Source: Planctomycetota bacterium
GTDB taxonomy: Bacteria > Planctomycetota > Phycisphaerae > Phycisphaerales > Phycisphaeraceae
Direction of reading: 5' to 3'
Assembly: GCA_021784455.1 (NCBI GenBank)
Contig: JAJXSS010000005.1
Span: forward strand, 1-32,039
Length of the DNA stretch: 32,039 nucleotides
In this document: piece by piece, positions 7,694 to 18,058 of the stretch
Layout of the letters: the number at the start of each line of letters is the position of its first letter
Numbering within the stretch: the first letter of the stretch is position 1
Program-made: the position numbers and the translations under genes
The notes under the pieces: model-generated
Seen by the model: only the letters and a program-made list of their open reading frames with translations
What the model was told of the DNA's origin: nothing
Database searches by the model: none

Positions 7694-9412
7694 TCAGCGT
7701 GAAAACGGGGTTTCACCCGCTTTGTCCAAGATGATACCGGCATAGCCAGGTACGCCCATCTCCGGCAGGTCCAGACCATCCAGTTCTGTCTGGACGCTGA
7801 CGCGGTTGCCGCAAATCTTCTCAATTACCCAGAACACGATCAAGCTGATCAGGGCCACGTACACGAAGCAGCACACGACGCCCAGGATCTGAGCCCCAAG
7901 CTGGCTGGGATCGCCGTAGAACAGCCCGCGCACGCCCGTCTCGACGGCCCCGGCCGGGGCCTTCGAGGGGTCAGCCAGGTACTTGAGCGTGCCATCGGCC
8001 AGCTTGAACAGGTGGGTGCCATTCCAGCCGATGCCGTAGGTGCCATCGGCGAACAGGCCCAGGGACAGGACACCCCAGGCCCCGTTGACCCCGTGCACCG
8101 AGATGGCGCCCACGGGGTCATCGATCTTGAGCTTGCGGTCGATGAAGAGCACCGACTCGACCACCAGCACACCAGACACCAGGCCGATGAAGCAGGCCGC
8201 CGCCGAGTTCACAAAGGCACACGGGGCGGTGATGGCCACGAGGCCCGCCAGCATGCCGTTGCACATCATGGTGGGGTCGGGCTTGTCGCCGCGGACGAAC
8301 CAGATCCACAGGGCCGCCGCCAGGGCTCCCGTGGCCGAAGCCAGCATGGTGTTGGTGGCCACCACGGCGATGCGCAGGTCGGTGCCGGCCAGGGTGGAAC
8401 CGGGGTTGAAGCCGAACCAGCCGAAGGCCAGGATAAAGGTGCCGATGACCACCATGGGCACGTTGTGGGCCGGGATGGCGTTGACCGAGCCATCCTTGTT
8501 GTACTTGCCCACGCGCGGGCCGATGAACCAGGCCCCCACCAGGGCGATCACGCCGCCCTGCATGTGCACCACCGAGGAGCCGGCGAAGTCCACCACCCCG
8601 TGCCCCAGGCCCCACAGGCTGCCGGCGTTGGCCAGCCAGCCGTTGCCCCACACCCAGCAGCCGTAGACGGGGTAGATGATGGTGCCGATGGCCGCCCCGT
8701 AGAGCATGAAGGCCGAGAACTTCCAGCGTTCGGCCATGGCCCCGGTGGGGATGGTGGCCGTGGTGTCCATGAACACCATCTGGAACAGGAACAGGGCAAA
8801 CAGGCCGACGTCATAGACATCCTTGCCCAGGAAGTACCCCTTGCCGCCCAAGAGGCCCACCTCGGTGCCGCCCACGTGGAAGGACAGCAGCCAGTGGTTC
8901 ATGACGCTGGTGCCGGCGCCCAGGCCGGCGTTGCCACCAAAGCCGCCGAACATGAAGGCAAAGCCGCAGACGTAAAAGCCCAGCATGCCCAGGGGGTAGA
9001 TCATGAAGTTCATGGCCATGGTGTGGGAGGCGTTCTTGGCCCGGCAGAGGCCGGCCTCCACCATGGCGAAACCGGCCTGCATGAACATGACCAGGAAGCC
9101 CGTGACCAGCGTCCACACGATGTTGATGGACACCACGTTCTTACCCACCCGGTCGGCCACATCCTTGAGGGTCAGGCCTGCTTTGGCGTCGGCGATGGGC
9201 ACATTGGCCAGCCCGCCCGTCTGGCTGCCGTTGGGGTCGACGGTGGGGCCCGGATCGACGGGGGCCGGGGCCGCTGCCGCCGGCAGCGCTGCAGGCGAAT
9301 CATCGGCCTGTGCCGGCCGGGGGCTGATGTCCATCGCCATCCAGGCGGAAAAGGCGATCAGGCCCAGGAATACAACGGTCCACCATTTGGGGCGCTTTGT
9401 TAACATATCCAT
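7694..9412 (-). CDS. amt: Ammonium transporter (Amt family)
   Basis: MFMQAGFAMVEAGLCRAKNASHTMAMNFM, DFAGSSVVHMQGGVIALVGAW, FGWFGFNPGS motifs. Confidence 0.97.
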   Translation of the reverse strand: MDMLTKRPKWWTVVFLGLIAFSAWMAMDISPRPAQADDSPAALPAAAAPAPVDPGPTVDPNGSQTGGLANVPIADAKAGLTLKDVADRVGKNVVSINIVWTLVTGFLVMFMQAGFAMVEAGLCRAKNASHTMAMNFMIYPLGMLGFYVCGFAFMFGGFGGNAGLGAGTSVMNHWLLSFHVGGTEVGLLGGKGYFLGKDVYDVGLFALFLFQMVFMDTTATIPTGAMAERWKFSAFMLYGAAIGTIIYPVYGCWVWGNGWLANAGSLWGLGHGVVDFAGSSVVHMQGGVIALVGAWFIGPRVGKYNKDGSVNAIPAHNVPMVVIGTFILAFGWFGFNPGSTLAGTDLRIAVVATNTMLASATGALAAALWIWFVRGDKPDPTMMCNGMLAGLVAITAPCAFVNSAAACFIGLVSGVLVVESVLFIDRKLKIDDPVGAISVHGVNGAWGVLSLGLFADGTYGIGWNGTHLFKLADGTLKYLADPSKAPAGAVETGVRGLFYGDPSQLGAQILGVVCCFVYVALISLIVFWVIEKICGNRVSVQTELDGLDLPEMGVPGYAGIILDKAGETPFSR

Positions 9413-9471
9413 TAGTCCTGTCTAGTCTTATATAATTGCCGCGCGAAAGAAACGGGCCTCGTTCTTGTTGC

Positions 9472-9514
9472 CGCAGCCCCCACGTCAGGCTGGAGACCTG
9501 ATCTGGGGGCTGCG
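9472..9514. other. Strong hairpin between APC permease and amt
   Basis: CGCAGCCCCC (9472-9481) / GGGGGCTGCG (9505-9514) perfect 10 bp, continuing as imperfect CGTCAGG/CCTGAT; no adjacent U-tract. Confidence 0.55.
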
Positions 9515-9571
9515 TTTCAACGTCGCGCGGGATTGACCGGATGCAGGGTCTGGGTCGCGCGGCCATCGTCT

Positions 9572-11470
9572 TCAGGCCGGCTTGGCAACAACCGGATTGA
9601 CGATCAGGATTGACTTTCCTTTCTTCTTGCTGCTGCGCAGGAAGTAGACCAGCCCATAGAGGCCCCATAGGCCGCAGATGCCCAGGGCGATGAACGGCTC
9701 CTTCCAGCTCATGCCGTTGACCACAAAGGGCCCGACCAGGTAGAAGAGCATGCACACCAGGTTGGCAATCAGACCGAACACCGGAACGACCATGTGCTTG
9801 AAGCCGTTGAAGGTGTGGTGCTCCTTGAAGGCCAGGATCGCGATGTAGCAGGTCATCATGTACAGGAGGAAGGTGCCGAAGTTGCTGATGAGGGTGATGA
9901 CGACCAGGGTATTGGGCAGCTTGGCCATGAGGTCGGAGTTGAAGATGCCAAAGGCGTACCAGAGGGAGTGGGCGTACTGGGGAGCCAGGGGGCCGGGGCT
10001 GGTCCCGCCCAGGTAGAGGGACACGGTGACCATGCCCAGGATGGCACTGATGACCACCAGGGTCCAGATGGAGCGGTGCGGGGTCAGGGTCCGGCCGTGG
10101 AGCATGCCGAAGTGAGCCGGTACTTCCTCATCGCGGCCCATGGCGTAGGTCACGCGGGCTCCCGTGGACAGGCACGAGAGGGTGGTGCCCAGGAGCGCCA
10201 GCAGCACGGTGATGGCCTGGATGAACATAAACCACCAGCCGGCCCGGGCGCTGCCAAAGAGCCAGGTGCCCACGATGGTCATCATGTCGCCCAGCGGCGC
10301 CCCCGAAGCGGCCGCGTTGGGCATGGTATAGCCGCTGTTGAGGAAGTAGTTGGCGGCGAAGTATTCGATCAGGTAGCAAACAATGCCCTGAATGGCCAGG
10401 GACAGCAGCACCGCCCGGGGGATGTCGCGTTTGGCGTTCTTGGCCTCCTCCCCCATGCTGGTGACGGATTCGAAGCCCACGAGGATGAGGATGGCCACGC
10501 AGGCCTGCACGATGATGTAGGAAAAGCCGTGCGGCGACACGACCGAAGCGGCCGAGGGATGCGCCTGGAACGTCTTGTCATTGTCGGCCAGGTGGTAGCT
10601 GGCGATGAAGGGAACGACCTTGCCACTCTTGTCCATCTCTGGATACGGATCGCCGGCGGCCAGGCCCAGACTGGCCGGCAGCGTGGCCAGGTCCTGCTTG
10701 GTGACGATCTTGTTGGTGGTCTGGATGTTGCCCTGGTCGTCCTTGACGGGATTACCCTTGTCGTCCAGCACGGGCGTCTGGGCCACGACGTAGCTGATCG
10801 GCGTACCGTTGACAAGCTGGAAAGCCTGGGCGCCCTCGGGATGATCGACGCGGTAGGCGATGGCAATCACCGCAAACACCAGCAAGGCGGTGATCTGGAT
10901 GATGTTGATCGCCATGTTGACGCCGGTGGTGCCCGTGACGCCCCGGTAGGCGATGTAGCCCACCAGAACGGCGAATCCCACGCAGAACAGGACCATGAAC
11001 ACCGGGCTGAAATAGTTGCCGGCGAAGGTGTCCGGCCAGAGCTGGTTGAGCAGGTACCCGCTGAGGATGGCGGTCACGCCCACCATGCAACCGGGGTAGA
11101 CCCAGTAGTACAGGTGGCTGGCCCAGCCCACCATGAACTTGGCGACCCGGGCGAACTTGCGCATGTGGGTCTTGGACAGGAAGGCCTGCTCGGCGAAGAA
11201 ATAGGAGGACCCGGCCCCGGGATAGAGCTTGGAGAGCTCGGCATAGGAGATGGCCGTGGCGAAGCACAAGAGCAACGCGGCCAGGATGCCGAACCACATG
11301 GCGCAACCGGCCATGGGCGCCCCGTAGAGGGACTGGATCTGGAAGGTCAACCAGAGGAAGGCGCCCGGCGCGATCAAGGCCATGGCATTGATGGTCAGAC
11401 CGGTCAAACCCAGGGTAGGCTTGGTGCCGGCCGAATCGCCGCCCGCCGCAGGAGCTGAAGACGCAGACAT
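9572..11470 (-). CDS. Amino acid permease, APC superfamily
   Basis: LGLTGLTINAMALIAPGAFLWLTFQ, ELSKLYPGAGSSYFFAEQAFL; ATG at 11470 preceded by AAAGGAGA ribosome-binding site. Confidence 0.92.
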   Translation of the reverse strand: MSASSAPAAGGDSAGTKPTLGLTGLTINAMALIAPGAFLWLTFQIQSLYGAPMAGCAMWFGILAALLLCFATAISYAELSKLYPGAGSSYFFAEQAFLSKTHMRKFARVAKFMVGWASHLYYWVYPGCMVGVTAILSGYLLNQLWPDTFAGNYFSPVFMVLFCVGFAVLVGYIAYRGVTGTTGVNMAINIIQITALLVFAVIAIAYRVDHPEGAQAFQLVNGTPISYVVAQTPVLDDKGNPVKDDQGNIQTTNKIVTKQDLATLPASLGLAAGDPYPEMDKSGKVVPFIASYHLADNDKTFQAHPSAASVVSPHGFSYIIVQACVAILILVGFESVTSMGEEAKNAKRDIPRAVLLSLAIQGIVCYLIEYFAANYFLNSGYTMPNAAASGAPLGDMMTIVGTWLFGSARAGWWFMFIQAITVLLALLGTTLSCLSTGARVTYAMGRDEEVPAHFGMLHGRTLTPHRSIWTLVVISAILGMVTVSLYLGGTSPGPLAPQYAHSLWYAFGIFNSDLMAKLPNTLVVITLISNFGTFLLYMMTCYIAILAFKEHHTFNGFKHMVVPVFGLIANLVCMLFYLVGPFVVNGMSWKEPFIALGICGLWGLYGLVYFLRSSKKKGKSILIVNPVVAKPA

Positions 11471-11543
11471 CGTGGGTCTCCTTTTGCCGTGAGCTGACCG
11501 GCGCAATGGATAGCCCTGGCGGCTTCGGCAGCCACCGAGGGCC

Positions 11544-11615
11544 GGACGGGCCACGCGCCCGTCCAGGTCTTGTAATGCGCCCTGGGGTGCCGCGTTTCAC
11601 GGCTCCTCGGCACCC
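11544..11615 (-). promoter_or_regulatory. Structured 5' leader of the APC permease (two hairpins)
   Basis: GGACGGG/CCCGTCC (11544-11550/11558-11564) and GGGTGCCG/CGGCACCC (11585-11592/11608-11615). Confidence 0.35.
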
Positions 11616-11978
11616 ATCAGAGGAACTAGATATTCAAAATGCGTGCCAGCCGGTGCAACATGGCAATTTGCGGTCAATATTGCCGCACGGGGCATCATCA
11701 ATCCATCAAGAGGACGGGGTGTGGAGTAGATTGCGCGCACAAACCGATCAGCCTATGGTAATACTGCCTCATAATGAAGCACATCGTCACTGGTCGCACT
11801 GGAAACAATCAGATGGCCGCCATTCCGTGACTCCTGGTCCGAATTTTGCACCCCCCTGCTCTGGGGTCCACCATGCCGGGTCCCGTTCCCCGGCGACGGC
11901 CGCTGGCGTTGGCGCCGGCCGGAGCGGGCGGGATCACGGCGGAAGCATCGCGGGGCGGGGCTGGGAGGCTGCGCGCGG

Positions 11979-13784
<1,806 letters not shown>

Positions 13785-13808
13785 TTCATCCCCCCGCGCC
13801 GGGCTTAT

Positions 13809-15107
13809 TCATTCCTCGAGGCGCACCCCCAGGGCCTTCAACTGCTGAATCTGTCTCTGCCCGATGCGCACCCGGTAGGCCACGGCATCGGTTTCGTATT
13901 GCCGATCCAGCACCTCGGCCCGCGTTTCCAGGAAGTGCACGGCCTTGCCCTGGGCCAGGGGCAGGCGAAGGGTCAGCTCGCGCATCTGGCCCCGCATGGC
14001 CTGCCGCACCCGCTCGACCAGTTCGTCGATCCCCCGCCCGGTCCGGGCACTGACGGCCACGGTCTTGCCGGGAAATTCGCTGGCCAGCACCAGCATTTCA
14101 GCGTTGTTGGGGACCTTGTCCACCTTGTTGAGCACGATCAGCCGGCCCTGCTGCGTGGCCCCGATCTGCTGCAGGGTGTCGAACACGGTGCCAAGCTGCT
14201 GCCGGCAGCGCACCTCGGCCACATCCAGCACGATCAAAAGCAGATCGCAGCGCACCGCCTCTTCCAGGGTGGCCCGGAAGCTGGCCACCAGGTGGTGCGG
14301 CAGGTCGCGGATGAAGCCCACCGTGTCCGACAGCATCACCTGGTCCCCGCCGCCCAAGCTCCAGGCCTTGGTGCGGGTGGACAGGGTGGCAAAGAGCTTG
14401 TCATCGGCATAGGCCCCCCCGGCCGTGAGGGTGTTGAACAGCGTGCTCTTGCCCGCGTTGGTGTAGCCCACCAGCCCGACGGTGAAAAAGTCGATGCTGC
14501 GGGCCGAGACCTCGCGGGCCTTGCGGGCCTGGACCTCCTTGATCTGGCGCTTCAGTTGCGTCGTGCGGGCCTGGGCCAGGCGCCGGTCGATTTCGAGCTG
14601 CTGCTCGCCCGGCCCGCGGGTGCCGATGCCGGCCATGCCGCCCCCGACGATGCGCTCCAGGTGCGACCACATGGCCCGCAATCGGGGGTAGGTGTACTCG
14701 AGCTGGGCCAGCTCGACCTGAAGCTTGGCCTCGGTGGTCTGGGCCCGGGAGGCGAAGATGTCCAGGATCAGCTCGCTGCGGTCGAGCACCTTGCCCTGGA
14801 CCTGTTCCTCGATGTTGGCGATCTGCCGGGGGGACAGGTCGTTGTCGAAGATGACGGCCTGGGCCGCCAGGGCCCGCACCTGTTCAGCGATTTCCAGGAC
14901 CTTGCCCGAGCCGATGTAGGTGGCCGGGTCCGGCCGGTCCCGCTGCTGGATGACCTCATCGGCAACGCTGGCCCCGGCGGTGCCGGCCAGGGCCCGCAGC
15001 TCATCCAGGGGATCGTGCGGGTTGGCCTGATTGCCCGGCAGCAGGCAGGCCACCAGGATCACGCGTTCGCGGGCGACGGTCAGTTCTTCACGGGCGGGAT
15101 TGGACAT
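13809..15107 (-). CDS. hflX: GTPase HflX
   Basis: GPGEQQLEIDRR, GLVGYTNAGKSTLFNTLT, LSDTVGFIRDLPHHLVASFRATLEE, NKVDKV. Confidence 0.96.
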   Translation of the reverse strand: MSNPAREELTVARERVILVACLLPGNQANPHDPLDELRALAGTAGASVADEVIQQRDRPDPATYIGSGKVLEIAEQVRALAAQAVIFDNDLSPRQIANIEEQVQGKVLDRSELILDIFASRAQTTEAKLQVELAQLEYTYPRLRAMWSHLERIVGGGMAGIGTRGPGEQQLEIDRRLAQARTTQLKRQIKEVQARKAREVSARSIDFFTVGLVGYTNAGKSTLFNTLTAGGAYADDKLFATLSTRTKAWSLGGGDQVMLSDTVGFIRDLPHHLVASFRATLEEAVRCDLLLIVLDVAEVRCRQQLGTVFDTLQQIGATQQGRLIVLNKVDKVPNNAEMLVLASEFPGKTVAVSARTGRGIDELVERVRQAMRGQMRELTLRLPLAQGKAVHFLETRAEVLDRQYETDAVAYRVRIGQRQIQQLKALGVRLEE

Positions 15108-15319
15108 AGATGTACCGTGCGGATATCGGCAGGGGGTTGATGCAGTTAGCGCAGACGCGCAAGGTCGGAAGGCAGGGCCGCAAGATATGGGAATTACAGA
15201 CCCATGGCGACGAAAAGTCTACATCAGGCGGGCGCACCGTGCCACTGGCCTTACGTTTTGACCCGTTATTGGTTGATTTTCAACCACCAAATGGCTGATT
15301 TGCCCGTTACGCTCAGTGC

Positions 15320-15358
15320 GTAGGGTGGGTCAAGTGCAGCGGGCCCACCTCTTCCTAC
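15320..15358 (-). repeat. Dispersed hairpin repeat, copy 2
   Basis: GGTGGGTC (15324-15331) / GGCCCACC (15342-15349), outer GTAG/CTAC; the CTAC arm contains the HEAT-protein stop codon (15355-15357). Confidence 0.7.
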
Positions 15359-16326
15359 CCCAGTGCCGCTCTTATCGCGTCACAGACCTCGGCCTCGCCG
15401 CGGTCCTGGGCGGCCTGCTTGAGGCGCTCCATCAGGGCGGCGTCGTAGCGGTGCATGGCCAGGGCCGCAAGGGCGGCCAGGGCGCTGGCCCGGGACCCCT
15501 CGCGGACCTGAGCCAGCAGGAAGTCATTGGCGGCGGGCTGGCGCAGCATCGCCAGGGCCAGGGCCAGCGTGTGGCGGCGCGGCCCCTCCACCGTCACCTC
15601 GCAGGCCTCTTGCAGCACCTGAACCGCCGGGGCCAAACGCGAGCTGCCCAGGGCCAGGGCCGCGGCCTCGAAGAGGGCTTCGTTCTCCCCGGCCAGAGCC
15701 TGGCGTGCGTGCTCCAGGCCCGCGGGGCCATCCACTTTCAAGAGGCCCCCCAGGCATTCGGCGGAAACCGTGGCATCCGGATCGCCCAGGCGGGCTTTGA
15801 AGCGCAGCAGGGGCCCGGCCTCGGGCCGGCCAGACTCCGCCAGGGCCCGGATGGCCCCTGCGCGGGCCGGGGGCTGGGGATCGGCCAGGAGTTCGGCCAC
15901 CAGGTTCAGCCCCTGGGGGTGGCCCATGCGCAGCAGGCCGGCCGCCGCCAGGCCGCGCATTTCGGCGGCCGTATCCACCTGGCCACCATATACCGGCTCC
16001 ATCTGCACCAGGGCGATGGCGGGCAGGTATACCTGCTCCGCCGGCCCCCCCAGCACGACCAGGGCCTGCACCAGGGCGGTCTTGGCCTGGCAGAGCTTGT
16101 CCAGCTTGGCCGGCTGCCCCCGGAATCTCGCAAACGCCACGGTCAGATCGGGAGCCAGGGCCGCAAGCTCCATTGCTCCCGCGAGCTGGGCGGCCTTGGC
16201 CACGATCAGGCTGCTGCGCTGCCCCAGCGCCGCCTTGAGGGCGGCAGCGGCCGCCGCCGTGGGGCCCTGAGCCTTGAGGGCATTCAATCCAGCCAACGCA
16301 TCTTCCAGACGGGTCGCTTTGGCCAT
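15355..16326 (-). CDS. HEAT-repeat-like protein
   Basis: 323 aa Ala/Leu-rich alpha-solenoid pattern (AAAGLLRMGHPQGLNLVAELLADPQPPARAGAIRALAESG). Confidence 0.75.
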   Translation of the reverse strand: MAKATRLEDALAGLNALKAQGPTAAAAAALKAALGQRSSLIVAKAAQLAGAMELAALAPDLTVAFARFRGQPAKLDKLCQAKTALVQALVVLGGPAEQVYLPAIALVQMEPVYGGQVDTAAEMRGLAAAGLLRMGHPQGLNLVAELLADPQPPARAGAIRALAESGRPEAGPLLRFKARLGDPDATVSAECLGGLLKVDGPAGLEHARQALAGENEALFEAAALALGSSRLAPAVQVLQEACEVTVEGPRRHTLALALAMLRQPAANDFLLAQVREGSRASALAALAALAMHRYDAALMERLKQAAQDRGEAEVCDAIRAALG

Positions 16327-16407
16327 GGGTGCCTCGGCGTGGGTTCAAGATGACCTGGATGATGAGGGGGGCAGGGTCCAGGCAGTGCGTGCGGGCGGAG
16401 GCCGGAT

Positions 16408-16959
16408 CTACGGGCCGAGGTTCGGCGCGGGCCGAACCTCCGATGCCGGCACGGCGAAGCCGCTTTGTTTCAAGAGGTCCATGAACTGGGAGGTGAAGAC
16501 GAAGTTGAAGTCGGGGAAGTCCAGACCGGACATATTGCGGTCGATGTGGCTGAACATCATTTCGATTTTGGCCAAGGGGACCGCGGGCAACGCGGGTTGG
16601 CCGGGGTCGAGGCGCTCGACGATGCCGGAGGTGGAGGCCCCCGAGGCATCCAGGCGCTCAATCCCGGCCGTGAAGCGCAGGGTGTGGCCGGGGCGGCAGG
16701 GAGCGGTGAACACCGCCTTGCCGATCTTGGCCAGGATCACCTTTTCCTTGAAATCATTGGCGTGGCCCACCAGAATGCCGGCGGTCTGGGCGAAGCCCTC
16801 GATGATCAGGGTATTGGGCATCACCGGCGTGGCCGGGCGGTGGGCCGTGGCGGGGAAATGGTCGTGCAGGACATCCTCGGCCAGCGTGACGTTTTTGAGC
16901 GCCACGCAGCGCCGGCCCTTTTCCAGTTCCAGGATGCGGTCGATCCAGATCCAGCGCAT
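16408..16959 (-). CDS. FabZ-like hotdog dehydratase with altered active-site loop
   Basis: HFPATAHRPATPVMPNTLIIEGFAQTAG; hotdog-like length and order; ATG at 16959. Confidence 0.8.
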   Translation of the reverse strand: MRWIWIDRILELEKGRRCVALKNVTLAEDVLHDHFPATAHRPATPVMPNTLIIEGFAQTAGILVGHANDFKEKVILAKIGKAVFTAPCRPGHTLRFTAGIERLDASGASTSGIVERLDPGQPALPAVPLAKIEMMFSHIDRNMSGLDFPDFNFVFTSQFMDLLKQSGFAVPASEVRPAPNLGP

Positions 16960-16965
16960 AAGTTG

Positions 16966-17052
16966 ACTGGTTCACTGGTTAGCTGGTTAACTGGGCGGAT
17001 TAGCCGGCGGCCCCTCTGACCGATTCACCGGTTAACCCATGTGCCAGTTACC
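16966..17052. repeat. 8 bp tandem repeat plus imperfect inverted counterpart in acp-fabZ-like gap
   Basis: ACTGGTTC ACTGGTTA GCTGGTTA ACTGGG (16966-16994), then CCGGTTAACC and CCAGTTACC on the right. Confidence 0.65.
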
Positions 17053-17060
17053 CCCCGTGT

Positions 17061-17447
17061 TCAGCCGAGCTTCTTCTGAACAAACTTCACGATGGTGTCC
17101 ACGGTGAAGATATTGGAGAAGTCGGTCACTTTCCGGCTGGCCTCGAAGGCCGTCAGGTCGGCGAAGGGGATGCGGTTCTTCAGTTCGGCCATGCCCGCAT
17201 CGGTGACCTTGCCGTCCTGCACGTACTTGGGATCGTTCAGCACGCTCTCGGGCATCAGTTCGCCCTGCTGGATCTTGATGTTGAAGGCCTTTTCCAGGCG
17301 GAACACGATGTCCAGGTAGTCGATCGACTCGGCGCCCAGGTCGGCCGAAAGCTTGGCCGACAGGGTCACCTCGTCCTCGTCCACGCCCAGGGCGTCGACC
17401 AGCACATCCTTGACCTTCGCGAACACTTCATCCTGCGACATCGCCAT
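17061..17447 (-). CDS. Acyl carrier protein (extended, ~128 aa)
   Basis: VKDVLVDALGVDEDEVTLSAKLSADLGAESIDYLDIVFRLEKAFNIKI; candidate phosphopantetheine Ser in ESID; start ATG 17447 with GGAG upstream. Confidence 0.9.
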   Translation of the reverse strand: MAMSQDEVFAKVKDVLVDALGVDEDEVTLSAKLSADLGAESIDYLDIVFRLEKAFNIKIQQGELMPESVLNDPKYVQDGKVTDAGMAELKNRIPFADLTAFEASRKVTDFSNIFTVDTIVKFVQKKLG

Positions 17448-17466
17448 GTTTGCATGCTCCATTGAA

Positions 17467-17661
17467 CCACGAAGACACGAAGGCACGAAAAGAGAATTCA
17501 GAGTTTAACACCAAGATCACCCAGATCACCAAGCAAGAGGGTATGAGAAGGTGTAGTTTTGCCTTTTGTTCAGTTCTTGTCTCGATGCCTTTGGGCATCT
17601 GGTGTCCTGAGCGGTTCCCTTCTCTTCTGCTGTTCTTTTTCGTGCCTTTGTGACTTCGTGG
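17467..17661. repeat. ~195 bp non-coding element with 28 bp imperfect terminal inverted repeats
   Basis: Left CCACGAAGACACGAAGGCACGAAAAGAG (17467-17494); reverse complement of right end (17634-17661) CCACGAAGTCACAAAGGCACGAAAAAGA: 23 of first 25 positions match. Confidence 0.8.
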
Positions 17662-17662
17662 A

Positions 17663-18058
17663 TCATTCTTTTTCCAGCAGCGCCAGGCGAAACCGCCCTT
17701 GCACCGCCGGCTCGTCGTTTACGCTCCCCACCCCCTGGAACTCCCAGCCTTGGCCGGGCCCACCCCCCGCCGACGGCCGCAACGTCACCTCGACTTTGAG
17801 GCTTTGTCCCGGGCGGACCATGTTCCCGTAGCGGATATTGCGCACCTCCGCCAGCACCAGGGGCCGGTCTGGAGGGGCCTGGTCCACCAGAAACGCCCGG
17901 CCCGCCTGGACCATGGCCTCGAGCATCATCACCCCGGGCAGCACCGCGAAGCCGGGGAAGTGGTCGGCCAGGTATTCCTCGGCCGAACTGACGCACTTGA
18001 CCGCCACCAGTCCATCCGGCCGGCGCTCGATTACGCGGTCAATGAGCTCAAAACGCAA
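17663..18058 (-). CDS. 3-hydroxyacyl-ACP dehydratase FabZ-like (canonical motif)
   Basis: DHFPGFAVLPGVMMLEAMVQAGRAF; probable TTG start at 18058 preceded by GAGGAAG on the minus strand. Confidence 0.82.
   Translation of the reverse strand: MRFELIDRVIERRPDGLVAVKCVSSAEEYLADHFPGFAVLPGVMMLEAMVQAGRAFLVDQAPPDRPLVLAEVRNIRYGNMVRPGQSLKVEVTLRPSAGGGPGQGWEFQGVGSVNDEPAVQGRFRLALLEKE

Noticed and set aside
4397-7702. 1101-aa plus-strand ORF
   Set aside because: Antisense to the APC permease and extending over glnK; His/Gly/Gln-rich low-complexity translation typical of antisense frames in high-GC genes.
8012-9403. 463-aa plus-strand ORF
   Set aside because: Antisense to amt, composition artefact.
9486-9530. 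Possible TPP riboswitch because of ACCTGATCTGG on the plus strand
   Set aside because: Only the 11-nt core matches; the expected TAATNCCAGCGNAGGGA continuation is absent and there is no plus-strand gene downstream. The match is explained by the hairpin arm.
9794-11458. 554-aa plus-strand ORF
   Set aside because: Antisense to the APC permease, composition artefact.
13899-15140. 413-aa plus-strand ORF
   Set aside because: Antisense to hflX, composition artefact.
17450-17653. 67-aa ORF (NHEDTKARKENSEFNTKITQITKQEG...)
   Set aside because: Translation of the inverted-repeat element; no coding support.
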